Below are positions 54,422 through 64,000 of a stretch of 64,000 bases of DNA, one piece after another (positions within the stretch are counted from its first letter, which is position 1; each line of letters begins with the position of its first letter). The translations under genes and the position numbers were made by a program. The notes under the pieces were generated by a model, which saw only the letters and a program-made list of their open reading frames with translations, did not search any database and had not been told where the DNA came from. Source of the DNA: an uncultured Bacillota bacterium (GTDB taxonomy: Bacteria > Bacillota_I > Bacilli_A > RF39 > UBA660); the NCBI GenBank assembly GCA_945867665.1, contig CAMBIR010000001.1:156168-220167 (forward strand), read 5' to 3'.

Positions 54422-54936
54422 ATAAGAGGCCTTAAATAAAGTTTATTTCTCCTAAAATTATTCCTATTACCTGTTTGCCAAACACTTACCATATCTAATA
54501 ATTTATCATCATTACTGAAAGTTATTAGATGATGCTTTAAAATTACCAATTCCTCCTTATTAAACGGATAGAGATTAATATATTTAATTAATTCACTTTC
54601 ATTAGAACTTAAAACTTTCTCTAATATATCTTTTCTCGTTAATACCTTTTTTATTACCATCTCTTCGCTAACTAGCATAGGTGATGCTTGATAATTTGCA
54701 TCTTCTACCATTACGATTCGTCCACTTTCCTCTACTTCACAATAAATATTATTAAGAGATGGATTAAAATAACGAAAAGTATCAGCAAGACTGGTTGCCA
54801 TATGAAACCCATGCCCATTATTTTCACCAAAATTTAGACTTTCCTTATCTTTTTGATACAATTTCCCAACTTCAAATTGAGTCCCATATTTATTAGTAAG
54901 ATTTTCTTTAAATCCCTTATATGCAGTAACACTCAT
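54415..54936 (-). CDS. Hypothetical protein with DUF7666-like N terminus
   Basis: 173 residues with a strong AGAGGGGG ribosome site. The first ~95 residues read Y-K-G-F-K-E-N-L-T, F-E-V-G-K-L-Y, G-F-H-M-A-T-S-L-A-D-T-F-R-Y-F and Y-C-E-V-E, the pattern I associate with DUF7666, a small domain often seen in phage and mobile-element proteins. The remainder (about 110-160) is helical and polar with no motif recognised. It sits directly upstream of tRNA-Arg, next to the decayed Fic gene, so it may be a passenger of an old integration. Function unknown. Confidence 0.55.
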   Translation of the reverse strand: MSVTAYKGFKENLTNKYGTQFEVGKLYQKDKESLNFGENNGHGFHMATSLADTFRYFNPSLNNIYCEVEESGRIVMVEDANYQASPMLVSEEMVIKKVLTRKDILEKVLSSNESELIKYINLYPFNKEELVILKHHLITFSNDDKLLDMVSVWQTGNRNNFRRNKLYLRPLIK

Positions 54937-55010
54937 TCGATTCCCCCTCTTTTATTAATACAATATTATAACATATTTTAAAAAATTATCAAGAGAGTAA
55001 CGTGATTTTT

Positions 55011-55808
55011 TTACTTCTCCGTTAAGTTTGTTGCATTAATAGCGATTCCCATAACAAAAACATAACTAATTATATATATCCACATCATTAAGATAATGAT
55101 ACTCGATAAGTTTCCATAGATTACATTATAGTTGGCAAAATATTTTAAGTAATAACTAAATATAGCCGTTGCAATAGTCCAAATTACTGTTGTGAATATA
55201 GAACCGTAAGTGGTACTTTTACTTGGAATTTTTTTATCGGGAGCAATTGTATATAGTAGTTTTAAATTTGCATAAATTAAGAAAAAAGTTGTTGGCCACT
55301 TTAGTAGCTTATAGAGTGATTTTATTTCTTTTATGAAATGGCTAGTTCCTAAGAGTGATAGAATCTTTTCTCCAAACATGGGAACTAATAATAAGAAAAT
55401 GATTAATAGTAATAAGATAAATAGTAAAAGAACCGACTTTACTCTATTTTTTAAGTTATCACTATTCTCTACTTGATATAAGGTGTTGGCGGCATTAATA
55501 ATAGCATAAGTTCCATTGGAGGCTGCAAATAAAGCAATAATACTAAAAGCACCAACACTTCTATCAAATCCTTTTCCGGAAATGGCATCAATAATGACTT
55601 TTCCTGCTTCCTTTGGAAGAAGATTATTAATAAAATCAATAACAACATCTATGGAAATAGAAAAATAAGAAGAGATTGCTACTAAAATGGTAATAATTGG
55701 AAATAGTGCTAAGACAAAAAAGAAGGCAACATTTCCTGGAAGAACACGCATTTCCATTCGATTAAAAAGAGAAAATGCTTTTTTGGCATAATACTTAAAA
55801 TTTTCCAT
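55011..55808 (-). CDS. YihY/BrkB-family inner membrane protein
   Basis: 265 residues with about six membrane helices. The YihY signature appears as A-F-F-F-V-L-A-L-F-P near 28-37 and A-A-S-N-G-T-Y-A-I-I-N-A-A-N-T-L-Y near 94-110. The former name ribonuclease BN is wrong for this family; the function is unknown, perhaps transport. AAAGGAGGA precedes the ATG. It is 10 bases downstream of the GGDEF gene, same strand. Confidence 0.88.
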   Translation of the reverse strand: MENFKYYAKKAFSLFNRMEMRVLPGNVAFFFVLALFPIITILVAISSYFSISIDVVIDFINNLLPKEAGKVIIDAISGKGFDRSVGAFSIIALFAASNGTYAIINAANTLYQVENSDNLKNRVKSVLLLFILLLLIIFLLLVPMFGEKILSLLGTSHFIKEIKSLYKLLKWPTTFFLIYANLKLLYTIAPDKKIPSKSTTYGSIFTTVIWTIATAIFSYYLKYFANYNVIYGNLSSIIILMMWIYIISYVFVMGIAINATNLTEK

Positions 55809-55818
55809 TTGTCCTCCT

Positions 55819-57831
55819 TTATTTTCTTTTTTCTTTATTTTTCATCATCATTAAAATTGCTTCATTAATAGCGTCATCAACTGTTTTTACTTCGTCTGTA
55901 ATCATGCTATATCCGATTTCTACTCCTAAAGAGTTAGGAATATCTTTCATTAATTTGACAAGACGTTTGGTATAGTCTGATACCTTCTTTTCTTCATATC
56001 CAACCATATAGATTAAAAATTCATCTCCACCGCTACGAATAATATCTGTATTTTCTAATTGATTATTAATTAGGATGCTAGCAGTTTTTTTGATGATTTC
56101 ATCACCGGCTTCTCTTCCTAATTTATCATTTACTTCTTTTATGTGATTTAAGTCTAAAACGACTACACTTTGTGGGAAGATGACATTCTCATCCCAAGAA
56201 TAGATGTTTAAATTTAGATAACTTCTATTTTTTAAAGATGTCATTGGGTCAATATATTTTAAGATATCTTCTTTACTCATTAATTTATTGGTAAGATTTT
56301 TTTTGTTTAAAAAGAAAAGAGAGAGTGCAAGAGCAAGAAGAAGGATAAGAAGAAAGATAAATACTTTGATTGTTGTATAGTCTTTATCAATAGTAATTGA
56401 AGTTTTATATAAGTATTTTATTTGTTCATAATTCATGTTATTAACATAATAGTCAAATAGTTGATTAAAGGTTTTGTTTGCATTGTTCATGATAAATTTA
56501 TAACCGTTTAAAATGGTAGATTCATAATTTATTTTGTAAGTTTTTAACTTGGTGTCTTTATAATAAATATAGGTTTGTTTATCGAGAAGGATAATGCTAT
56601 TATCATCGATGTTTCTTAATAATTCGTCCGTGTTTGTAAAGGCGTTGGTATCTACTTCATTTTCTTTGCATAATTCGTCTAAAAGGCTTCCACTTACAGT
56701 CATTACGTGGTAATTTTTTAGTCCTTTGATGGAATTCATTACATAATTTTGTTTGCTTAAGATGACATAGTCTAGATTTTTAATTGGGGCAGTTAAATAC
56801 TTATTCATATTTAATTTTTCGTTGGAGAAATTAGCTAAGGCAAAATCTATTTCATTACTAATTAAAGCACTTTTTAAGTCATCAATACTGTTATATCTTA
56901 CTACTTCAATATCGGTATTAGCGACTTTATCAAAATCTTCTAAGTAATTGGAAATGGTACCAACGAATTCATTGCTATTATTATTTTCGTAAGGCATATT
57001 GACAACATAGCCATATTTGTAGGATTTGGCATTATAATTTTTTTGTTCTACCGAAGAAGTAGATGTACTTGTAAAGTAAGTTTTTAAGTAATTGTTGTGG
57101 TAAGAATCATTGTATTCATTTTTTAAATATTCTAAGTAAGTTTTCTTTAAAATATTATAAATGGTTTCATCTTTTACTCTTAGGGCATAATTTAATTTTA
57201 AGTCCGTTAAATGGTAGTTGATGAACCAATTATTTTTTAAAATACTATCCATATATTTATTGGTTGGTAGGACAATGCTATCTATTTCATTATTTTTTAA
57301 GGCATTAGATAACTGTTCAATACTAGAATAGGCTGTTAATTCTACTGGTTTGGTAAAATAAGGGATAAGTATTTTTTCATCTTCTTCTAAATAACCTAGA
57401 CGGATGTTTTTCGTGAAATCAATTGTTTTTTCTTTTTCTAAAGAAAGACAGGCGTAATAATCTTCATATAAGATAATGTCTTGTTTTTCTATTTTTTCAC
57501 TATTATTTAATACAACGAAAGAGATATCTCCTAAATTTTTTTTGGATGTGGTATAATACGAAATTTTGTTAAAGTTTATGTTTGCTTCTTTTGTTGTATA
57601 GTTTAGAAAGTCAAAGATCATTCCTTCACCATTATAACCAAAAACAGGGATATCATTATAAACATCAACGTCTATCATTTTGTTGATATTGTCTGTAATC
57701 CATTTCTTTTCTAAAACAGTTAAAGAAGTATCATCCTTACTATAATTCAAGGTGAATATAATTCCTGCTGTTAGAAAGATTAAGATAACTAAGATTATGG
57801 TAATTATGGTATTTCTTTTTTTATTCGTCAT
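55819..57831 (-). CDS. Diguanylate cyclase with extracellular solute-binding-like sensor
   Basis: About 670 residues. A membrane helix (about 9-28) leads into a large outside region with two solute-binding-protein-like halves (about 30-250 and 265-480), then a second helix (about 492-512) and a GGDEF domain. The active site reads R-S-G-G-D-E-F near 607-613, preceded by V-V-L-D-L-N-H-I-K-E-V-N-D, so c-di-GMP synthesis is expected. The R-x-x-D inhibitory site five residues before GGDEF is absent. Start 57831 lies after AGGTGA. The gene follows a small membrane-protein gene and precedes yihY, probably one operon. Confidence 0.9.
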   Translation of the reverse strand: MTNKKRNTIITIILVILIFLTAGIIFTLNYSKDDTSLTVLEKKWITDNINKMIDVDVYNDIPVFGYNGEGMIFDFLNYTTKEANINFNKISYYTTSKKNLGDISFVVLNNSEKIEKQDIILYEDYYACLSLEKEKTIDFTKNIRLGYLEEDEKILIPYFTKPVELTAYSSIEQLSNALKNNEIDSIVLPTNKYMDSILKNNWFINYHLTDLKLNYALRVKDETIYNILKKTYLEYLKNEYNDSYHNNYLKTYFTSTSTSSVEQKNYNAKSYKYGYVVNMPYENNNSNEFVGTISNYLEDFDKVANTDIEVVRYNSIDDLKSALISNEIDFALANFSNEKLNMNKYLTAPIKNLDYVILSKQNYVMNSIKGLKNYHVMTVSGSLLDELCKENEVDTNAFTNTDELLRNIDDNSIILLDKQTYIYYKDTKLKTYKINYESTILNGYKFIMNNANKTFNQLFDYYVNNMNYEQIKYLYKTSITIDKDYTTIKVFIFLLILLLALALSLFFLNKKNLTNKLMSKEDILKYIDPMTSLKNRSYLNLNIYSWDENVIFPQSVVVLDLNHIKEVNDKLGREAGDEIIKKTASILINNQLENTDIIRSGGDEFLIYMVGYEEKKVSDYTKRLVKLMKDIPNSLGVEIGYSMITDEVKTVDDAINEAILMMMKNKEKRK

Positions 57832-57840
57832 AAAAATCAC

Positions 57841-58323
57841 CTAACTTTTAATCCAGCTAATACCATCTTTTTCATTGCTTTTACTTCCTGTTACAACAAA
57901 GCCTTTATCCTCTTTATTCTCTGTTTCTTTTTGGGTTAAATAGTAGCCAATGTCATAGTATTTTTTGTTTGCATCAGTTATTTTTGTTAAAGACTCTGCT
58001 GCAATTTCTTTGGCTTTATCTAGGGAAACATCACGGTTATAGACGATATGAATATAAATAATTTTGCCTTGAATCCGTACGCTAGCCTCATCAACTTCGG
58101 CTTTTTCTTTTAGATAAGATGTTAGATCATTTTGTTCACTTTTACTAACAACGTGGCTTTCTATTCCTTTTAGTCTGTCTCCATATTTGTTACTAGAACC
58201 AATAAATAAATTAAAGAAAACATACATCATGATTACTAGAACAACAAGGGTTAAAAATACAATTGCAGATAATAGTTTGTGTCTTGTAATTAAATTTTTT
58301 AAATTTTTGAAAAAGTTTTTCAT
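57841..58323 (-). CDS. Membrane-anchored protein upstream of the diguanylate cyclase
   Basis: About 160 residues: basic N terminus, one membrane helix (about 19-41) and an outside domain with alternating strands and helices (E-A-S-V-R-I-Q-G-K-I-I-Y-I-H-I-V-Y near 80-96). The domain resembles small alpha/beta accessory folds but I do not recognise a family. ATG 58323 is taken because GGAGGT lies 5 bases before it. Its stop is directly followed by the diguanylate-cyclase gene, so the two are coupled and may work together. Confidence 0.7.
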   Translation of the reverse strand: MKNFFKNLKNLITRHKLLSAIVFLTLVVLVIMMYVFFNLFIGSSNKYGDRLKGIESHVVSKSEQNDLTSYLKEKAEVDEASVRIQGKIIYIHIVYNRDVSLDKAKEIAAESLTKITDANKKYYDIGYYLTQKETENKEDKGFVVTGSKSNEKDGISWIKS

Positions 58324-58409
58324 CATATACCTCCATATTCTTACTTTATTATACTATAAAATAAAATGATTAGCAATTTATTTTATAGTTTAAACAATAC
58401 TTAAGTAGT

Positions 58410-59552
<1,143 letters not shown>

Positions 59553-59612
59553 TCATTTTTTTTATTTTCTGTAAAATACTTCAATTGTTCTTTCTTTTTA
59601 GCGTATGGACTT

Positions 59613-59647
59613 AAAAAAATACCTATAATCTCTTATAAGTATTTTTT
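59613..59647 (-). terminator. Terminator of the rsmH-ftsL-ftsI transcript
   Basis: AAAAAATAC-TTATAA pairs with TTATAG-GTATTTTTT around a 4-base loop on the minus strand. It lies about 80 bases after the transpeptidase stop. Confidence 0.8.
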
Positions 59648-59724
59648 AACACAATTATTTTAATTTTTTGTATTCATTGATAATAAGGTATCCCCAATAG
59701 TGCAAACTCATAATTTTTTGATAT

Positions 59725-61887
59725 CTATTCTGGTAGTCCGCCACTTAGGACTAGATTTACAGTGGCATCATTTCCAACAATAATTCCTTCAGGGATACTT
59801 TGGGAGACGACATATCCTTTTCCTTCTAGATTATATTTTACTCCCATTAATTTTAGAATATTCATTGCGTCTTTATAGGATAGGCCAATTAAGGATGGCA
59901 TCGCTTTATCGTAATTATTTGTTAGTAGGGCAACAGTACTTCCTTTATAAAGTTTGATGGATTTTTTTGGGTATTGGGAGATTATTTTATCGCCTGTTCC
60001 TAGGATATATAATTTGGTGTTGGACTCTAATTCACTTTTTATGGTACTTGTTGTTTTGTTAATATAGTTTCCTAGGGTATAAGTTGTTGTTTTGTTATTA
60101 TCGGATACAATATTTAAGTATTTGCTTGTATTTACGATGATGTCTTTTACGGCTGGCGCTACATAGTTTGTTGTATCTTTTGGTTTTTTTAGACCTGCAT
60201 AAACAATAATTTCTGGGTTATCTGTTGGATAAATTCCAGCAAAAGAATAAATGTAGTCTGATTTTCCAGTCATGTATGTTCCGGTTTTTTCATCATAAAT
60301 TTGAGCAGTTCCTGTTTTTCCCATGATGGGATATCCTTCCATATAGTAAGAACTTCCTGTACATTTGCTTGAATCGTTACATACAACGCTTTTCATTAGT
60401 TCCTTAATTTTAGCAATATTTTTACTGTCACTTACTACATCAATGACTTCCGTCATTTCTTCTTGTTTTACTTTTTTGGTATCAGCATCTTCTATTTTAG
60501 AGATAATATATGGTCTTAGCAGTTTTCCATCGTTGCTAATTGCTGTTAGAGCTTGGATCATTTGTATTGGAGTAATCGTGATAGCCTGACCAAAGGTAGC
60601 TGAGGCAGCATCAACGTCATAGTTAAATTTTACTTTACCACTAACTTCTCTTTTTAGGGTAAAACCTGTTTTTTTGCCAAATCCATAGTTATTATAACAA
60701 CTTCTTAGTGTTTTTTTATCTATCATATTGCTTCTTAGAAGTCCGGCAGCGCCAACATTAGAACTCATAGAAAAGCCATAATCGTAAGTAATGACTCCCC
60801 AACCTACTTTATTCCAATCATGAACAACGGTTTTACTTCCATCATTTGCTACATACTCAATTTCACCAGACTGATAAGTACTTGTACCGTCATAAGAACC
60901 TTTATCCATTGCACAAAGATAGGAAAATATTTTCATTGTACTCCCCGGTTCATAAGAAAGTCCTGTCATCAAATCAATATAACTGGTCATATTTTTTTTG
61001 TTTGGGTCAAAGGAAGGAGACGCGGTGTAGGCTAAGATGGCTCCTGTTTTTGCATCAGCAACAATCATGAAGCCCCACTCTGCTTTGCTATCAGTCATCA
61101 TTTTTTTGACGGCATTTTCACTAAAAAGTTGAATATTATTATCTATTGTTAGATAGATGTTATCCCCATCACTGGCTTCCTCAACATACTCACGACCGTT
61201 TGCTATTTTGTAACCTTGTCTATCTTTTTCATAGGTTTTGTAACCACTTCGTCCAGTAAGAGCTTCATTATAGTACTCTTCTACTCCAAGTTGTCCTACT
61301 TTCCAAGTATTATTATCTGTATCTTTTTCATTAACGGTATAACCAATCGCATAGGAAGCAAAATCACCGTTTGGATAATATCTTTTGGTACTTGCGATAA
61401 AGTCGATTCCTGGTAAATTTAAGTTTTTAATTTCTTCCATTTGGATTTGACTTAAATTTCTTCCTCCAGGGCCTAATTCTACTTGATAGGCATCTTTTTT
61501 TAATAATATTTTTAATACTTCTACGTCCATATTTAAATAAGGAGCAAGTTTTTCTGCCGTGATATCTGGATCTACAACATGAAGTGGAGTTTCACTTCCT
61601 TCACTTCTTCTTTTATCTAAGTAAGCAATAACGGTATAACTTGCGACATCTTCGGCTAAAACATTGCCATTTTTATCTAAAATACTTCCTCTTTTGGGAA
61701 GAAGAATTTCTTCTTTGGTGTTTCTTTTTTTTATAAAAGCGGTAATATTTTCATCGCCTACCATATAATCTGTTGTACAAAGATAAACGATTCTTAAAGC
61801 AAAGATGAAAAAAAGAAAGATGGTTAAGGGAAACATAATATAATTAGGCTTAATCTTGTTGATATTGATTTTTTTTCTTTTTGCCAT
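59725..61887 (-). CDS. Division transpeptidase with PASTA domains (FtsI/PBP2B/SpoVD type)
   Basis: Class B penicillin-binding protein that cross-links septal or spore peptidoglycan. 720 residues: N-terminal membrane helix (about 16-35), dimerisation region, then the transpeptidase with S-T-M-K near 301-304 (active serine), S-S-N near 368-370 and K-T-G-T near 534-537. Two PASTA domains fill about 600-720, the end lying in the second (V-N-L-V-L-S-G-G). PASTA domains are shared by PBP2X, PBP2B and SpoVD, so which one it is cannot be said. It closes the rsmH-ftsL gene row. Confidence 0.94.
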   Translation of the reverse strand: MAKRKKININKIKPNYIMFPLTIFLFFIFALRIVYLCTTDYMVGDENITAFIKKRNTKEEILLPKRGSILDKNGNVLAEDVASYTVIAYLDKRRSEGSETPLHVVDPDITAEKLAPYLNMDVEVLKILLKKDAYQVELGPGGRNLSQIQMEEIKNLNLPGIDFIASTKRYYPNGDFASYAIGYTVNEKDTDNNTWKVGQLGVEEYYNEALTGRSGYKTYEKDRQGYKIANGREYVEEASDGDNIYLTIDNNIQLFSENAVKKMMTDSKAEWGFMIVADAKTGAILAYTASPSFDPNKKNMTSYIDLMTGLSYEPGSTMKIFSYLCAMDKGSYDGTSTYQSGEIEYVANDGSKTVVHDWNKVGWGVITYDYGFSMSSNVGAAGLLRSNMIDKKTLRSCYNNYGFGKKTGFTLKREVSGKVKFNYDVDAASATFGQAITITPIQMIQALTAISNDGKLLRPYIISKIEDADTKKVKQEEMTEVIDVVSDSKNIAKIKELMKSVVCNDSSKCTGSSYYMEGYPIMGKTGTAQIYDEKTGTYMTGKSDYIYSFAGIYPTDNPEIIVYAGLKKPKDTTNYVAPAVKDIIVNTSKYLNIVSDNNKTTTYTLGNYINKTTSTIKSELESNTKLYILGTGDKIISQYPKKSIKLYKGSTVALLTNNYDKAMPSLIGLSYKDAMNILKLMGVKYNLEGKGYVVSQSIPEGIIVGNDATVNLVLSGGLPE

Positions 61888-61913
61888 GGACGTTCCTTCT
61901 TTCTTTTTCTTTT

Positions 61914-62204
61914 TTAATCGATGGTTTTAATATTTTCACTATGGTAATCTAGGCCGTAGCGTTCACTGATTTCTTTTAAATTATCTAAAGCGGTCATTTC
62001 ATCAATCTTCATATTTAAACTTTCGATACGCTTTCTTTGTTTTTCAACCTCACTATCTAGTTTTTGGATATCTAAATTCATTCTTGCTAAGGTTGTTTCA
62101 TTACAAACAATTCCTACGATTAAAAGGACAATTGTTACGATAAAAAATTGATATAAAAATCTTTCTAATTTACTGAAAAATCTTTTTTTCTTACTTTTCT
62201 TCAT
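61914..62204 (-). CDS. ftsL: FtsL-like cell-division protein
   Basis: 96 residues: lysine-rich cytoplasmic start, one membrane helix (about 16-35) and a coiled coil (about 45-75) ending L-G/S-E-R-Y-G-L-D-Y. Size, topology and position between rsmH and the transpeptidase match FtsL, the small subunit that with FtsB/DivIC activates the septal synthase. Sequence similarity within FtsL is low, so the call leans on context. Confidence 0.85.
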   Translation of the reverse strand: MKKSKKKRFFSKLERFLYQFFIVTIVLLIVGIVCNETTLARMNLDIQKLDSEVEKQRKRIESLNMKIDEMTALDNLKEISERYGLDYHSENIKTID

Positions 62205-62205
62205 T

Positions 62206-63129
62206 TTATTTTATCCTTTCGATTACTCTAAGTCTTGCACTGTGGGAGCGGTAATTTTCTTCTAACTCTGCTTGGCTAGCGGTGATACCACTGGTTATTA
62301 TTTTATATTTGGGTTGATATTCTTCTGGAAGGTAAGGTAAATTTTTCATCTTATCAGGGATGCTACTATGTTCTTTAAAGATATTTTTTACCATTTTATC
62401 TTCTAGGGAATGAAAACTAATCACACAACATCTTCCTCCAGGGGCTAATAAATCTAGGGCTTGTTCTAAGCCAATTTTTAATACTTCTAGTTCATGATTT
62501 ACTTCAATGCGAATGGCTTGGAATGTTTTTCTAGCTGGGTGAGAATCACGCATCGCTTTATAAGGCATACTCTTCTTTACTATTTCTACTAACTGGAAAG
62601 TTGTTTCAATGGGGTGATTTGTTCTTTCTTTTTCAATATTTCGAGCAATACTAGTAGCATATTTTTCTTCACCATAATTTTTTAAGATACGAACTAAATC
62701 TTGATAGGAATAGTTATTGACAACTTCGTAGGCACTAAGAGGGCTTTTGGTATCCATTCGCATATCTAATCTAGCATCCTTATGGAAACTAAAGCCACGG
62801 TCTTTTTCATCAATTTGAACAGAGGATACTCCTAAATCAAAGAGAATACCATCAATTTTATCTACATGATAATCATTTAAGCGTTCTTTTAAATTAGAAA
62901 AATTGCTTCTAATAATCGTATAGTTTGGAGAAATTGTTTTTAGTTTTTCATCACTTTTTAAAATGGCAAAGTCGTCTTGGTCAAAGCCATACAAATGGCC
63001 ATTTTTTAATCTAGATAAGATTTCGCTACTATGTCCGGCATATCCTAATGTTGCATCGACATAAATTCCATTTTCCTTAATCTGCATATTTTCAATGACT
63101 TCTTTTAATAAAACACTTTTATGATACAC
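62206..63129 (-). CDS. rsmH: 16S rRNA m4C1402 methyltransferase
   Basis: Methylates C1402 of 16S rRNA together with RsmI. 307 residues. The SAM-binding start is Y-V-D-A-T-L-G-Y-A-G-H-S near 23-34; G-I-L-F-D-L-G-V-S-S near 93-102, K-D-A-R-L-D-M-R-M and the C-terminal I-S-F-H-S-L-E-D-K with H-S-A-R-L-R-V are family signatures. The start is GTG 63129, 5 bases after GGGGTGAT. It opens the division gene row; mraZ, usually next to it, is missing here. Confidence 0.97.
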   Translation of the reverse strand: MYHKSVLLKEVIENMQIKENGIYVDATLGYAGHSSEILSRLKNGHLYGFDQDDFAILKSDEKLKTISPNYTIIRSNFSNLKERLNDYHVDKIDGILFDLGVSSVQIDEKDRGFSFHKDARLDMRMDTKSPLSAYEVVNNYSYQDLVRILKNYGEEKYATSIARNIEKERTNHPIETTFQLVEIVKKSMPYKAMRDSHPARKTFQAIRIEVNHELEVLKIGLEQALDLLAPGGRCCVISFHSLEDKMVKNIFKEHSSIPDKMKNLPYLPEEYQPKYKIITSGITASQAELEENYRSHSARLRVIERIK

Positions 63130-63226
63130 TTATCATCACCCCTTATTTCTTTTTATTATATCATGTTTTTTCTAAATGTAATGGGAAAAGCATACACTTT
63201 ACATTAAAGTTAACACTTCTTTTTTC

Positions 63227-63255
63227 TTGTTGATGCTAAAAAATATTGCTATAAT
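63227..63255 (+). promoter_or_regulatory. Promoter of the right-end unknown gene
   Basis: TTGTTG at 63227-63232, 17 bases, TATAAT at 63250-63255. AAGGAGG and the ATG follow at about 10 and 20 bases. Confidence 0.75.
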
Positions 63256-63275
63256 GTTTAAAAGGAGGCACTAGA

Positions 63276-64000
63276 ATGGAAGAAGTAAAAACAAGGGATT
63301 TAATGAATCAAATTTATCAAAGATATGATGAAGAGAACATCTATTTTTTTAATATTCGTTTAGAGGTGTTAAAGATTTATCTTGGGCTAAGAAAACTTTA
63401 TGGAAAGAATAGTGATTGTATTTTAGAACTAAATCTTGTTTATTTAGAAAAAAAGAAAAAACACATGGAATATAATAAAATTTTAAGGTTTATTCTTAAA
63501 AATATTGACCAAATTCAATCTAGGGTAATTGAAGAGGTTTTATCAGAAATGGATGTAATAGTAAAAAACGAAAAAGAATATGGTAAACAATTATTTAAGC
63601 AAACTAGAGAAAAAATTACTGTTGATTTTGAAAAGAAAAAGCAGGGTTATTCTGGAACATTTAATTCTTATTTTAAAAACGAAAGAAAAGATTACGTTTC
63701 GTTTTTAGATAATTTAAATTTAAAGCAAAAGTTAATTTGGGCCAGTTTAACTTTTGAAGATATTAAAAATTATTTGGATTATCCAGAAGAATTTTTTTTA
63801 GAAATCAAAAAGAGAACTTCTATTATTCCCTACAAGGAAGAAAATTCTAAATTATATGGAGTAAATTTAGAGTGTAATCATCATCGAATTATTGATTATC
63901 ATCTTGTTATTCCAGCAATTGATAATTTAGATACGGCTTTGATTACTGTTTCTGTTCTTAAAGAGGCTTATGATATCTATAGTCTTAAACCTTCTCTTAG
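63276..64000 (+). CDS. Unknown protein, cut off by the window end
   Basis: The reading frame is open from ATG 63276 to the last base, at least 241 codons, preceded by AAGGAGG and a good promoter. The visible part is lysine- and glutamate-rich and mainly helical, with no membrane segment or signal peptide. About 190 residues in, it gains a more ordinary domain (L-E-C-N-H-H-R-I-I-D-Y-H-L-V-I-P). I recognise no family. It is divergent from rsmH. Confidence 0.85.
   Translation, partial: MEEVKTRDLMNQIYQRYDEENIYFFNIRLEVLKIYLGLRKLYGKNSDCILELNLVYLEKKKKHMEYNKILRFILKNIDQIQSRVIEEVLSEMDVIVKNEKEYGKQLFKQTREKITVDFEKKKQGYSGTFNSYFKNERKDYVSFLDNLNLKQKLIWASLTFEDIKNYLDYPEEFFLEIKKRTSIIPYKEENSKLYGVNLECNHHRIIDYHLVIPAIDNLDTALITVSVLKEAYDIYSLKPSL

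Overview
The window is an AT-rich chromosomal segment (ordinary stretches are about 30% G+C) of a Gram-positive, wall-bearing bacterium that probably forms spores. The wall is shown by murE with a meso-DAP-type DNPR motif, mreC/mreD, an ftsL/ftsI/rsmH division cluster, a sortase and a CwlD-type amidase. Sporulation is suggested by homologues of GerQ, Cse60, CwlD and a YjcZ-like tiny membrane protein. HrcA with CIRCE operators, TTGACA/TATAAT promoters and strong AGGAGG ribosome sites point to Bacillota, most likely a low-GC Bacilli or Erysipelotrichia-like gut lineage. The exact taxon cannot be fixed from this window. Most genes lie on the minus strand.

Layout. 1-4.2 kb: thyA, tRNA-Thr, and a compact class II bacteriocin locus with two small double-glycine peptides, an accessory membrane protein and a C39-peptidase ABC exporter. 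4.2-10 kb: trmB, pdp, scpB/scpA, a tiny membrane protein and recD2. 10-13 kb: a 998-residue secreted modular protein whose last ~50 codons switch abruptly to GC-rich, adenine-poor sequence in a C-type-lectin-like domain, which looks like the variable region of a diversity-generating retroelement. 13-16.5 kb: a metallo-hydrolase, two unknown membrane proteins and a sortase. 16.6-32 kb: clpB under a CIRCE, cse60, a lipoprotein, alaS, two P-loop kinases, mreCD, small membrane proteins, the hrcA-grpE-(membrane protein)-dnaK-dnaJ heat-shock region and a phosphoesterase. 32-37.7 kb, plus strand: gerQ, lemA-like, then murE, M14 peptidase, phospholipase-C-like and GNAT genes. 37.7-43.6 kb: a thioredoxin-like membrane protein, a 1298-residue secreted repeat protein and cwlD.

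43.6-52.8 kb: an ABC1 kinase, tiny ORFs, a yjcZ-like gene, surface glycosyltransferases, rpsO-pnp with an S15 leader, and a GT4 enzyme. 52.8-55 kb: an accessory patch beside tRNA-Arg with a decayed Fic gene between imperfect direct repeats and a phage-like DUF protein. 55-63.1 kb: a YihY protein, a diguanylate cyclase with a sensor-like exterior, tgt, and ftsI-ftsL-rsmH. An unknown plus-strand gene runs off the right end.

The strongest leads are the two-peptide bacteriocin, whose mature parts each keep one cysteine and which has no obvious immunity gene, and the retroelement-like variable region, for which no reverse transcriptase or template repeat is visible here. Next are domain-inside-domain insertions in both giant secreted proteins, including an apparently permuted LamG-type domain. 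HrcA control of both clpB and the dnaK region is well supported by operator sequences. Starts were adjusted by ribosome-site position; no database search was possible.
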